64,000 nt of DNA, taken from the NCBI RefSeq assembly GCF_019704555.1, contig NZ_AP024745.1, positions 9,246,501 to 9,310,500 on the forward strand. Direction: 5' to 3'. The notes under the pieces are model-generated. The model saw only the letters and a list, made by a program, of their open reading frames with translations, was not told the origin of the DNA and searched no databases. Below, piece by piece: positions 33,700 to 40,765 of this stretch; the first letter of the stretch is position 1, and each line of letters begins with the position of its first letter. The translations under genes were made by a program, and so were the position numbers. Source of the DNA: Actinoplanes sp. L3-i22. GTDB lineage: Bacteria > Actinomycetota > Actinomycetes > Mycobacteriales > Micromonosporaceae.

Positions 33700-34971
33700 C
33701 TACGCGCGGGCGTTCGCTGCCGACCAACGCTGGTGGATCGCCGCATAGCGGCGGTCCGACTCGCTTGTCACCGGATCGGGCAGCTGCACCGCGAGCAGCG
33801 AATCGGCGAAGCGGCGCAGTTCCCCGGTGAACCGCTCACCGGCCGCGGTCAACGCCCCGGAGGACTCCACCTCGGCCAGGCTCTTGTCCACGAACAGACG
33901 CGCGTCGGCGAACTCCTGCACCGCGAGATCGGCCACACCGTCCGCGGCGCTCAGCGCCCGCCACGCGTCGGCCACTCCAGCGAACGCGTAGACGCCCTGG
34001 ACGAGCCCGGCAAGCGGCCGCGGATCAGTGCGCCACGGCGCGAAATACCGCCCGGTGTCGGCCGGGTCGGTCAGTTCCTCGAGGCCGACCAGCCCGCTGA
34101 GCTTGGCATGCTGGAATTCGTGCACCATCGTCACCACGAGATCGGCGGCGGTCGCGGGACGCGTCAGCCCGAACACTCCGAACAGATGCCGGATGGTGGC
34201 GCTACGACTGGATCGACCGTCGTCCCGCAGCGGCACCAGCACGCGTAGTCCCGCCGCGAGCTCGGCCGCGCGATCCGGCAGATGGTCGGTGAGCAACTGC
34301 CACGCCTCGGCGAACAGGTCCTGCCAGCGCGCGAACTCGTCCGCGGGCAGCCTCGGCGCCGGCGGCGCGTGGTAGCCGTGCCGGAACAGGTCCAGGTCGT
34401 CCAGCGCCACCTCGATGCCGATCCCACGGGACTCCGCGCGCAACACCCGCACCGGCTGCCACTTGTCGTTGCCCGGCGCCGCCATGCTGGACCCGACGGC
34501 CGGCACGCCATTCGTGATGGTCAGGGTCACCGCCGCGCGGTCGCCGACGGTCAGCGACCCCAGCCCCGGCAGCGACACCGCCCCGTCGCGGGTCTGGATG
34601 ATCATCTCGGTGTCGACGCCCGCGGCGGCGCAGGTCACCGCGGCCACCGAGCTGAGGTGCGCCAGGTCCGCGGGTGCGGCGATGCCCTGCGCGGCCGCCC
34701 GGTTGACGATCGTGACCCACGCGCCGACCTGCGGTGACCCCAGCACGCGGTCGGCCGCGGCCGGATCGGCCGAGCGCGCCGCGTCCAGCGCGGCGATGAT
34801 GCGGTCGTGCTCGGCGGCCGGACCGGTCCAGCGGCGCAGCAGATCGGAGATCAACAGCAGGTGCTTGCTCAGCTGCGCCTGCGCCAGTGCCCGGCACGCC
34901 TCCGGACCGCCGTTGCCCGCGGCCAGATCGGTGAGCAGACGTTCGGGCAGCCGGTGGTAGGTCGTCGTCAT
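33700..34971 (-). CDS. HExxH protein, probable 2-oxoglutarate-type peptide beta-hydroxylase
   Basis: A 423-residue protein. The intact metal motif HEFQH (residues 284-288, in VVTMVHEFQHAKLSGLVGLEEL) is followed by YFAPWRTDPRPLAGLVQGVYAFAGVADAW. This is the pattern of the HExxH domain that is often fused, in degraded form, to FxsB-type radical SAM enzymes. Related intact proteins are classed as 2-oxoglutarate/iron peptide beta-hydroxylases that act on RiPP precursors. Here it is a separate gene with its HExxH kept, so it is likely catalytic. Its ATG overlaps the radical SAM stop (ATGA at 34968-34971), so the two are translationally coupled. The likely substrate is the 66-residue peptide two genes upstream. 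An alternative reading as a zinc protease is less likely given the context. Confidence 0.75.
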   Translation of the reverse strand: MTTTYHRLPERLLTDLAAGNGGPEACRALAQAQLSKHLLLISDLLRRWTGPAAEHDRIIAALDAARSADPAAADRVLGSPQVGAWVTIVNRAAAQGIAAPADLAHLSSVAAVTCAAAGVDTEMIIQTRDGAVSLPGLGSLTVGDRAAVTLTITNGVPAVGSSMAAPGNDKWQPVRVLRAESRGIGIEVALDDLDLFRHGYHAPPAPRLPADEFARWQDLFAEAWQLLTDHLPDRAAELAAGLRVLVPLRDDGRSSRSATIRHLFGVFGLTRPATAADLVVTMVHEFQHAKLSGLVGLEELTDPADTGRYFAPWRTDPRPLAGLVQGVYAFAGVADAWRALSAADGVADLAVQEFADARLFVDKSLAEVESSGALTAAGERFTGELRRFADSLLAVQLPDPVTSESDRRYAAIHQRWSAANARA

Positions 34972-36152
34972 GCGGTCACCATCCCGGCGAGGGCACGGGT
35001 ATCGGCGACGACCCGATCCCGGGCGTGGTCGATGAACATGCGCAGGTCGGCGCAGTACACCGACGGATTCCGGAATCCGGCGCCCGGGCGGTACCGATGT
35101 GCGTAGTGGCCGCCGCCGCAGATGTTCCGGACCGGGCACGTCGAGCATTCGGCACCGAGCGCGGCGGCCCCGATCTGCCGGGCCACCACTCCCGGGTGTG
35201 CCAGAGCCGCGTCGAACTCGTCCCGGCTCACGTCAAGGCCCGTCGCACACGCGCCCGGGTAGGCCGACTTCAGTGCGTCGATCTGCTCGATCGCGCCGTC
35301 CGATTCCACGACGAGCAGGGCCGCGGGGCTCAACCCGACCTGCTCGGAGCGGGACGCGCCACCCAGGACCAGATCGACGACGCTCTCGAACAGCCGAACC
35401 GGGACCGGATCGGGATCGTCGTACCAGGCGTCGAACGCGGCCGTCAGCCAGCGGCCGTGACCGGACTGCTCGGGCGGCACCCCCCAGTTGGCATGGGGTA
35501 GCAGGAAGTCGATGGCCGGCGGCTCGAAGTCTCGCAGCGTGCGGTAGCAGGCGGACGGGTCGGTATCGGGTGACACGGTGCAGAGCAGGCCGCCGAACCC
35601 CGCGCGGAACTCGGCCTTGGCCAGCAGCGCCAGCGCCCGGCTGACCGCGGCGAAGGTGCCGCGGCCACGTCGGGTGACCCGGAACCTGTCGTGGTCGGCC
35701 GCCGCCCCGTCGACGCTGACCGCCACGGTGACATCGTGCCGGCGCAACTCGCGCAGAGCCGGCTCGGTCAGCAGGACTCCGTTGGTCTGAAGGCCGACCC
35801 GCACCTCGCAGTCCCCGGGCATCGCGGCCCGCATCCGCTCGGCGAGTTGCCCGATCCTGCTCGCGCCCAGCAGCATCGGCTCACCGCCGTGCAGCACCAC
35901 CCGCACCTGCCGCAGACCGTGGTCACGCACATGACGACCGAGGCGCTCCGCAGTCGCGTCGAACACCTCGGACGGCATCACGGCCGGCCGGCCACGCCAG
36001 GACTGATCGGCATGTTCATACACGTAACAGTACGAACATGCCAGATTGCACCTTTGGTGCACTTTGACGATGACCTCATGGATCGGTGTCGGCCGCCAGC
36101 CTCCGGCGAGCAGACCCGCCATGTCGAGATCCTGGTAAGGCCACCCGATCAT
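34968..36152 (-). CDS. fxsB: Radical SAM/SPASM peptide maturase, FxsB type (three-residue cyclophane forming)
   Basis: A 394-residue iron-sulfur enzyme. The SAM-cluster motif CNLACSYCYVYEH (Cys35, 39, 42) follows IHEVIVKVHQR, the typical FxsB opening. Next come a GGEP motif (VVLHGGEPMLL) and VGLQTNGVLL. The C-terminal SPASM Cys set is CSTCPVRNIC plus a later Cys in SVYCADL. Characterised relatives join an aromatic ring carbon to the beta-carbon of the residue two positions on. It lacks the C-terminal HExxH extension often fused to FxsB, which is encoded separately downstream. It starts at the ATG at 36150-36152, two bases after the precursor gene, with no strong RBS, so coupling is expected; an in-frame ATG at 36122 is an alternative. 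Confidence 0.9.
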   Translation of the reverse strand: MIGWPYQDLDMAGLLAGGWRPTPIHEVIVKVHQRCNLACSYCYVYEHADQSWRGRPAVMPSEVFDATAERLGRHVRDHGLRQVRVVLHGGEPMLLGASRIGQLAERMRAAMPGDCEVRVGLQTNGVLLTEPALRELRRHDVTVAVSVDGAAADHDRFRVTRRGRGTFAAVSRALALLAKAEFRAGFGGLLCTVSPDTDPSACYRTLRDFEPPAIDFLLPHANWGVPPEQSGHGRWLTAAFDAWYDDPDPVPVRLFESVVDLVLGGASRSEQVGLSPAALLVVESDGAIEQIDALKSAYPGACATGLDVSRDEFDAALAHPGVVARQIGAAALGAECSTCPVRNICGGGHYAHRYRPGAGFRNPSVYCADLRMFIDHARDRVVADTRALAGMVTA

Positions 36153-36154
36153 GG

Positions 36155-36355
36155 TTACGACTTGTCGATGAATGAGCTGAAGGCCGACAACACCCCATTG
36201 GGGTCCGTCAGGTCCGCCTGCAATCGTCTGATGGATCGGAGGACCGGTGAATCGCCGCGCTCATTCACCAGATCGGTCAGCGAAACGCCCACGACATCGA
36301 CGAGCCCGGTTTCCCGTTGCCCGTCTCCCGCGATCGGGTCAGAAACGGCACTCAC
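36155..36355 (-). CDS. fxsA: FxS-type RiPP precursor peptide
   Basis: A 66-residue peptide, GTG start at 36353-36355, preceded at 6 bp by GGAGGG. An ATG at 36379 in the same frame has no such RBS. The leader (VDVVGVSLTDLVNERGDSPVLRSIRRL) is acidic and helical; the C-terminus is SAFSSFIDKS. FSS fits the F-X-S substrate motif of FxsB maturases, and FID is a second aromatic-X-X unit next to it. Unlike classic FxSxx-COOH peptides, the F-X-S is not the last five residues; three more residues follow. The stop is two bases from the maturase ATG. There is no GG or other obvious leader cleavage site. Assignment rests on position, length and C-terminal motif. Confidence 0.75.
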   Translation of the reverse strand: MSAVSDPIAGDGQRETGLVDVVGVSLTDLVNERGDSPVLRSIRRLQADLTDPNGVLSAFSSFIDKS

Positions 36356-36428
36356 CGGAATCCCTCCATCACTCAACATTAAACGTGTAAACACCGCCGA
36401 ACGTTGCCATGAGTGGACCGGACGGCCG

Positions 36429-36447
36429 TGCGCCCCGAAGGGGCGCA
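36429..36447 (-). terminator. Hairpin between NB-ARC/TPR gene and precursor peptide gene
   Basis: A perfect 8-bp stem TGCGCCCC/GGGGCGCA with loop GAA lies 74 bases before the peptide start and 75 bases after the upstream gene's stop. It is either a terminator for the upstream gene or an attenuator in the peptide leader. Confidence 0.5.
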
Positions 36448-36498
36448 ACCATCTTCGTCCACCGCTAAATGATCTTTACACATGCACCCGTAAAGGAA

Positions 36499-36517
36499 TT
36501 TGACAAATTTTGTCAAA
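36499..36517. promoter_or_regulatory. AT-rich inverted repeat TTTGACA-N5-TGTCAAA
   Basis: Perfect 7-bp arms at 36499-36505 and 36511-36517 lie in an AT-rich stretch 6 bases past the stop of the NB-ARC/TPR gene. On the minus strand it contains TTGACA followed by T-rich sequence. It could be an operator or promoter -35 for the precursor operon, or a second terminator. Related TTGAC half-sites occur at 39423-39437 and 39565-39574. Confidence 0.4.
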
Positions 36518-36522
36518 AACAC

Positions 36523-39396
36523 TTAAACCAGCGGAGGCTCCAGCACGCAGTCGACCCGCTCACCCCGTGCGACCTCCATCGCCACCGGGTGCGCCGAGCC
36601 GTAGCGGGCTTCCAGCCGATGCAGCACCTCGAGCCGGTGGGCGGCGGCCTGCGGGAAATGCGCTGCCGCCATGTCGGCCGCCAGGTTCGCCTCGGCAGCG
36701 AGCACGTGGGGATGGTCACGGTGGTCGGGGTACGCCCGATGGGCGAACTCAACGGCCTTACGCGAGGCGACGAGCCGGCTCGGATGCTCGCCCACGGCGT
36801 AGTCCGAAGCCAGGTTGACCTGGGCGGCCACCGAAAAAGGGTGATCCCGGCCGACCCGGTCGATCAGGGTCTCGCTACCCGCGATGTCGATGCGCATCGC
36901 TCGCGGATGATCGCCTCGGGCCCGCAACACGTTCGCGAGATTGATCTCGGCGACCACTGTCATCGGGTTGCGGGGACCGAACAACCTGCGGTAATGGTCG
37001 ATGACCTGGGAGATCTCGTCGAACGCCTCGTCAGTGCGGTTCAGCAGGTGCAGAGTGTTGGCCCGGCTCATGCGGAAGGCCAGCGGATACTCGTGACCCT
37101 CGCCGAACAGGCCGGCGCAGTCAGCGTACGAGCTCCCCAGCAGTTCGAGCGCCTTCTCCCGCTGACCGATCCCACGCCACGCGAGGGCCAGGGCCCGCCG
37201 CGCCAGCAACAGGCCCCGGTCCCGCCGAGTCGGCACGTGTGGATTGACGCGGGCCAGCATCGGCTGCACCTCAGAGAGAACGTCCTGGTAGCGCGCCTGA
37301 CCGCAGAGATCCTCGGCAACCGCGTTCATCGACAGCAGGGTCCGCCAGTTGGCGTCGTCGAACCGCCGCAGGGACCGCTCCAGCGCCTCACGGTCAGCCC
37401 GCTCAGCGGCCTCGAACGCGCCGGTGAGCCGTTGGCTGATGGCGCGGTTGCGCAGGCTCATGATGGTGCGCGGATGGTCGTCGCCGAATCTCTCCCGGCA
37501 CACCTTGTAGGTCTCGTCGTCGAACTCCAGCGCACGCCGGTAGTCGCCGGCGACCCGGAGGTCAGCGGCCCGGCTGCCGGCCATGGCCAGGGTGTAGGGA
37601 TGACTGTCGCCGTACGCCGGATCCACACCCAACTGACTCATCGCTCCGCGAGTCAGTTCCCCGGCCCGCTCGTACTGCCCGGCCGCCCGCAGCGCGTTCG
37701 CCCATTCGTGCGACAACCGCAGCACCAGATGATCGTCCTGCGACGGGTCGTTGCCCGGCCGCCACGCGATGTAGGCCCGTTCTCCCAGTTCACAAGCCGC
37801 ATGGTGATCACCGGCCTGATAGCGGAATCGGATCTGGTGGTACACCGTGTTACGCGCTCTCAGATCGGCTGACTGCACCAACTCGGTCGCGTCCACGTGC
37901 GCCGCGATCTCCAGGTACATGTCGGTGGCATCACGGTGATCGTCGGGTGGGCCCGGATCGGCGGCGGCCAGCAGCGCGTGGGCACGGCGGCGCGCCCGGT
38001 CGCCGCCCTCACCGGCCAGCACACCGCGCATCACCAGGCCGGCCAACGGGAGCACCTCGACGTTGTCGCCGGCGGTGAATCGGGCCAGACCTCGGCGGCG
38101 CAGCTCGCCGATCGCCAGGCTCAGCGCGACCGGGCCACGTGGCGTCTCGGCCAGGGCGGTGCCCGGATCCGCCGGGGCGCCCGCGCCCCGGCTGAGCAGG
38201 TCCTGCGAGATCGGCATCGGGGCGAACCACGACAACGCTTCCAACAGGCGAAATGCCTGGCCGTCCGCCATCTCCAACCGGTCCAGCGCCAGCAGCAGAA
38301 CCAGCGACGCACTGCTGCCGTAACCGTCGGCCGGCACCGTCGTCAGGCACTCCGCCGGATCGACGCCGCTGGGCACCCCGAGCGGAACGCCGGCGGCCCG
38401 GCACCAGGACGCCACCTGTCGCACGGCGAGTGGTGACCGTCCGTACGTCTCCAGAATCGCCGCGACCCCGTGGGACGGCATCGACGGCTGGTACTCCCGC
38501 AGCAGGCGTTCCGCCTCGACCGACCCCAGATCGGGGACGTCGAGCCCGGTGCTCGACCCGTCATCGCCGAGCACCGGGTCCCTCGTCGTGATGATGACGT
38601 GGCCGCCATTCGGGACCAGCCGCAGGAGATCGGGATCATCGAGACCGTCGAAGATCATCAGGTACGGGAAATGGCGTGCCTGCAGCGCTTCGAAGACCAG
38701 CCGGACGGTGTGATCGACCCGATGACGGCAGTCGACCCCGAGCGTCGCGGCCAGCTCGATCAGGGCGACACGCGCGGTGTCCGACGTCGTGCACGGCACC
38801 CACCACAACGGCCCCTCGGCCGGATGATGCCGATCCAGGTAGTGCAGGACCGCCTGGGTCTTACCCGCTCCCACGCCACCGGAGAGCACCAGACGTACGT
38901 CGTGGTCGTTGGACAGCGCCAGGCGCATGTCGTCGATCAGCGCCTCCCGGCCGACAAAGCCGGGCGCGGACGGCGGGCGGGAGCCGGTGAGCGGAGCGGC
39001 TTGCACAGCCCGCGGCGGCGGGGGAGCCTCGACCGTCACCAGCGGGCCCACCGGGACGAGCGGAAGGGTCTCCTGCATCTCGTGCCGGGCAGCCGTCCAC
39101 AAGATCCGCATGGCGGGCTCGGGGTCCGGATCGTCGTGCTCGGGCGACAGGTCGGCCAGCACCTTCAGCATCGATCGGACCTTCTCCCACGCGGGCACCA
39201 CACCGCCACGCAGGATCCCGCCCACCGTCTCGTGGGACACCGACTGGTAGTCCTTGGCCGGAAGACGCACAGTCGCATCGGCTATCAGGCGGACCGGCGG
39301 CTGGGTGGCAGCGTCATAGATCTTGTGCACGGCCGAGACGAAGTCGCGCACCGGCCCGTCAGGGACTTTGTCGCGACCCGGCATGGGGATGGCCAC
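36523..39396 (-). CDS. fxsT: NB-ARC/TPR STAND ATPase with N-terminal helix-turn-helix (FxSxx-system type)
   Basis: A 957-residue protein. Residues 50-85 (YQSVSHETVGGILRGGVVPAWEKVRSMLKVLADL) look like a small helix-turn-helix domain. The NB-ARC has Walker A GGVGAGKT (173-180) and YLMIFDGLDD as Walker B. The C-terminal half is TPR (FGDDHPRTIMSLRNRA, VGRDHPFSVAAQVNLA). The start is the GTG at 39394-39396, with GGAG 9 bp upstream; an ATG four codons in is less well placed. It lies directly upstream of the precursor operon on the same strand and is the second STAND protein of the locus. It probably senses a signal and controls the peptide genes or its own promoter (inference). Confidence 0.75.
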   Translation of the reverse strand: MAIPMPGRDKVPDGPVRDFVSAVHKIYDAATQPPVRLIADATVRLPAKDYQSVSHETVGGILRGGVVPAWEKVRSMLKVLADLSPEHDDPDPEPAMRILWTAARHEMQETLPLVPVGPLVTVEAPPPPRAVQAAPLTGSRPPSAPGFVGREALIDDMRLALSNDHDVRLVLSGGVGAGKTQAVLHYLDRHHPAEGPLWWVPCTTSDTARVALIELAATLGVDCRHRVDHTVRLVFEALQARHFPYLMIFDGLDDPDLLRLVPNGGHVIITTRDPVLGDDGSSTGLDVPDLGSVEAERLLREYQPSMPSHGVAAILETYGRSPLAVRQVASWCRAAGVPLGVPSGVDPAECLTTVPADGYGSSASLVLLLALDRLEMADGQAFRLLEALSWFAPMPISQDLLSRGAGAPADPGTALAETPRGPVALSLAIGELRRRGLARFTAGDNVEVLPLAGLVMRGVLAGEGGDRARRRAHALLAAADPGPPDDHRDATDMYLEIAAHVDATELVQSADLRARNTVYHQIRFRYQAGDHHAACELGERAYIAWRPGNDPSQDDHLVLRLSHEWANALRAAGQYERAGELTRGAMSQLGVDPAYGDSHPYTLAMAGSRAADLRVAGDYRRALEFDDETYKVCRERFGDDHPRTIMSLRNRAISQRLTGAFEAAERADREALERSLRRFDDANWRTLLSMNAVAEDLCGQARYQDVLSEVQPMLARVNPHVPTRRDRGLLLARRALALAWRGIGQREKALELLGSSYADCAGLFGEGHEYPLAFRMSRANTLHLLNRTDEAFDEISQVIDHYRRLFGPRNPMTVVAEINLANVLRARGDHPRAMRIDIAGSETLIDRVGRDHPFSVAAQVNLASDYAVGEHPSRLVASRKAVEFAHRAYPDHRDHPHVLAAEANLAADMAAAHFPQAAAHRLEVLHRLEARYGSAHPVAMEVARGERVDCVLEPPLV

Positions 39397-39715
39397 GTCG
39401 ATACGCTCCGGCTCGGTAGCGCGTCAATTTATGTCAAGCTCGAGGATTCCATGCCGCGGTAGGCGTCCACAATGGCAGTCCTTGCCCAGGACGTACATCC
39501 CGCTCGAGTTCTTTTGGCGAACACACGGACGAGTGATGGCAAGTCCTTATTGATCGTCCGACTCGTCAATTGACAAGCAATGATCACTGGTTTGGACATC
39601 GAGAAGGCCACTCGGGCCTGTCAAGAGATGTCGGCATCGAGGCGGAAGCCCTTTCGCTTGACTTCCGGACTATTCAGCCTTGGTCGTGTACCCCATGACC
39701 TTCCGAGGAGCTGAC
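39397..39715. other. 319-bp intergenic region, lower GC, with TTGAC repeats
   Basis: Two head-to-tail half-sites on the minus strand (TTGACA, TTGACG; 39423-39437) lie just before the NB-ARC/TPR gene, and a palindrome GTCAATTGAC sits at 39565-39574. This is probably the promoter region of the gene at 36523-39396; no clear -10 is visible. A 60-codon minus-strand frame (39429-39611) crosses the repeats, has no RBS, and is probably not a gene. Nothing else recognisable. Confidence 0.5.
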
Positions 39716-39994
39716 ATGTTCGATCTACCCGATCCGCCGACCCTGATCGCCCTGGCCCGCCTGATCGAAGCGGCATCCGCGGCTCTCGTCGCCGCCACCG
39801 CTCTCTGGACCCGCCGACGGCCGCCCCGAGAACGTCGGCCCCGCCGAGGCCGCCTCCCCCGGCCCCAGCGACCACCCCGCTTCCGGCGGCCACCGCGCTA
39901 CGGACGAACGCCCCGGCACGGACGTCGTCCGCACACCCAGCGGCCTCCCCGCCACCGGCAGCCACGCCGTAACCCGGACGAGGCGGCTGATTGA
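39716..39994 (+). CDS. Small hydrophobic-headed, Arg/Pro-rich protein, unknown
   Basis: A predicted 92-residue protein with a good RBS (GAGGAG, 5 bp before the ATG at 39716). Residues 8-31 (TLIALARLIEAASAALVAATALW) form a hydrophobic or amphipathic helix. The rest is a very basic tail of loose R-P-P-R repeats (RPPRFRRPPRYGRTPRHGRRP). Such tails can arise by chance in high-GC non-coding frames, so this may not be a gene. If real, it could be a small membrane-anchored, nucleic-acid or lipid-binding protein. It converges on the thioesterase gene with 27 bp between. Confidence 0.35.
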   Translation: MFDLPDPPTLIALARLIEAASAALVAATALWTRRRPPRERRPRRGRLPRPQRPPRFRRPPRYGRTPRHGRRPHTQRPPRHRQPRRNPDEAAD

Positions 39995-40021
39995 GACGGT
40001 GCCGGCCCGGGCGACGGCGTT

Positions 40022-40765
40022 CTACCGGTTCGTTTGCCGGGCCAGTATGTCGATGACCGCGGCAGCGTGCTCGTTCAGGTAGAAGTGGCCGCCGGGGAAG
40101 ACCTGCAGGTTGAACGGGCCGGTCGTGCGGGCGCTCCAAGCCCGGGCCTCGGGCTCGGTGACCTGCTCGTCCCGGTCGCCGATCAGGGCGGTGATCGGGC
40201 AGGTCAGGGGTGGCCCCGGCCGGTAGCGGTAGGTCTCCGCGGCCCGGTAGTCGGCCCGCAGCGCCGGCAGCACGGTCCGCAGGATCTCCTCGTCCCGCAG
40301 GACCGCGGCGTCGGTGCCGCTCATCCGGGCCAGGTCGGCGACCAGGCGGTGGTCGTCGACCAGGTGCATGCCCTCGTCACGCGGGCGGGTCGGGGCGCCG
40401 CGGCCGGAGACGAACAGGGCGGTCAGGTCGGCGCCGGGCAGCCGGCGGGCGACCTCGAAGGCCAGGCTGGCGCCGAGGCTGTGGCCGAAGAACGTGACCG
40501 GGCGGTCCAGCCACGGTTCGAGCTGCGGGACGATCATCTCGGCGAGCTCGATCAGGTCGCCGACGCACGGCTCGTGCCGGCGGTCCTGGCGGCCCGGGTA
40601 CTGCACGCCGAGCACGTCGGCGCGCGGGGCCAGGGCGCGCGAGACCGGGAAGAAGTACGACGCCGAGCCGCCCGCGTGCGGGAAGCAGACCAGCCGGGCG
40701 GGCGCCTCCGGGGCGGGGTGGAACCGCCGGATCCAGGCGCCGGTGTCCAGGGACGTGACGGTCAT
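40022..40765 (-). CDS. Type II thioesterase
   Basis: A 247-residue alpha/beta-hydrolase. VCFPHAGGSASYF forms the oxyanion loop, and the nucleophile Ser96 is in FFGHSLGAS. Asp lies in LIGDRDEQV, and His in FPGGHFYLNEH. Length and motifs match the editing thioesterases (TEII) of PKS/NRPS clusters, which hydrolyse stalled or wrongly primed acyl chains in trans. It is not the proline-iminopeptidase-like enzyme that unmasks the starter amine in vicenistatin-type pathways. Its ATG overlaps the stop of the mutase large subunit (ATGA at 40762-40765). It is the last gene of the eight-gene starter operon. Confidence 0.92.
   Translation of the reverse strand: MTVTSLDTGAWIRRFHPAPEAPARLVCFPHAGGSASYFFPVSRALAPRADVLGVQYPGRQDRRHEPCVGDLIELAEMIVPQLEPWLDRPVTFFGHSLGASLAFEVARRLPGADLTALFVSGRGAPTRPRDEGMHLVDDHRLVADLARMSGTDAAVLRDEEILRTVLPALRADYRAAETYRYRPGPPLTCPITALIGDRDEQVTEPEARAWSARTTGPFNLQVFPGGHFYLNEHAAAVIDILARQTNR

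Noticed and set aside
34110..34130. HEFQH read as a zinc protease for leader removal
   Set aside because: Position next to an FxsB-type maturase and the downstream PWRxDPRPL pattern fit the peptide hydroxylase family better; kept only as an alternative.
36380..36448. N-terminal extension of the precursor peptide to upstream starts
   Set aside because: It runs into the hairpin at 36429-36447 and the intergenic region; the GTG at 36355 has a GGAGGG at ideal spacing.
39429..39611. 60-codon minus-strand frame upstream of the HTH-STAND gene
   Set aside because: No RBS, no recognisable domain, and it crosses the TTGAC repeats that look regulatory.
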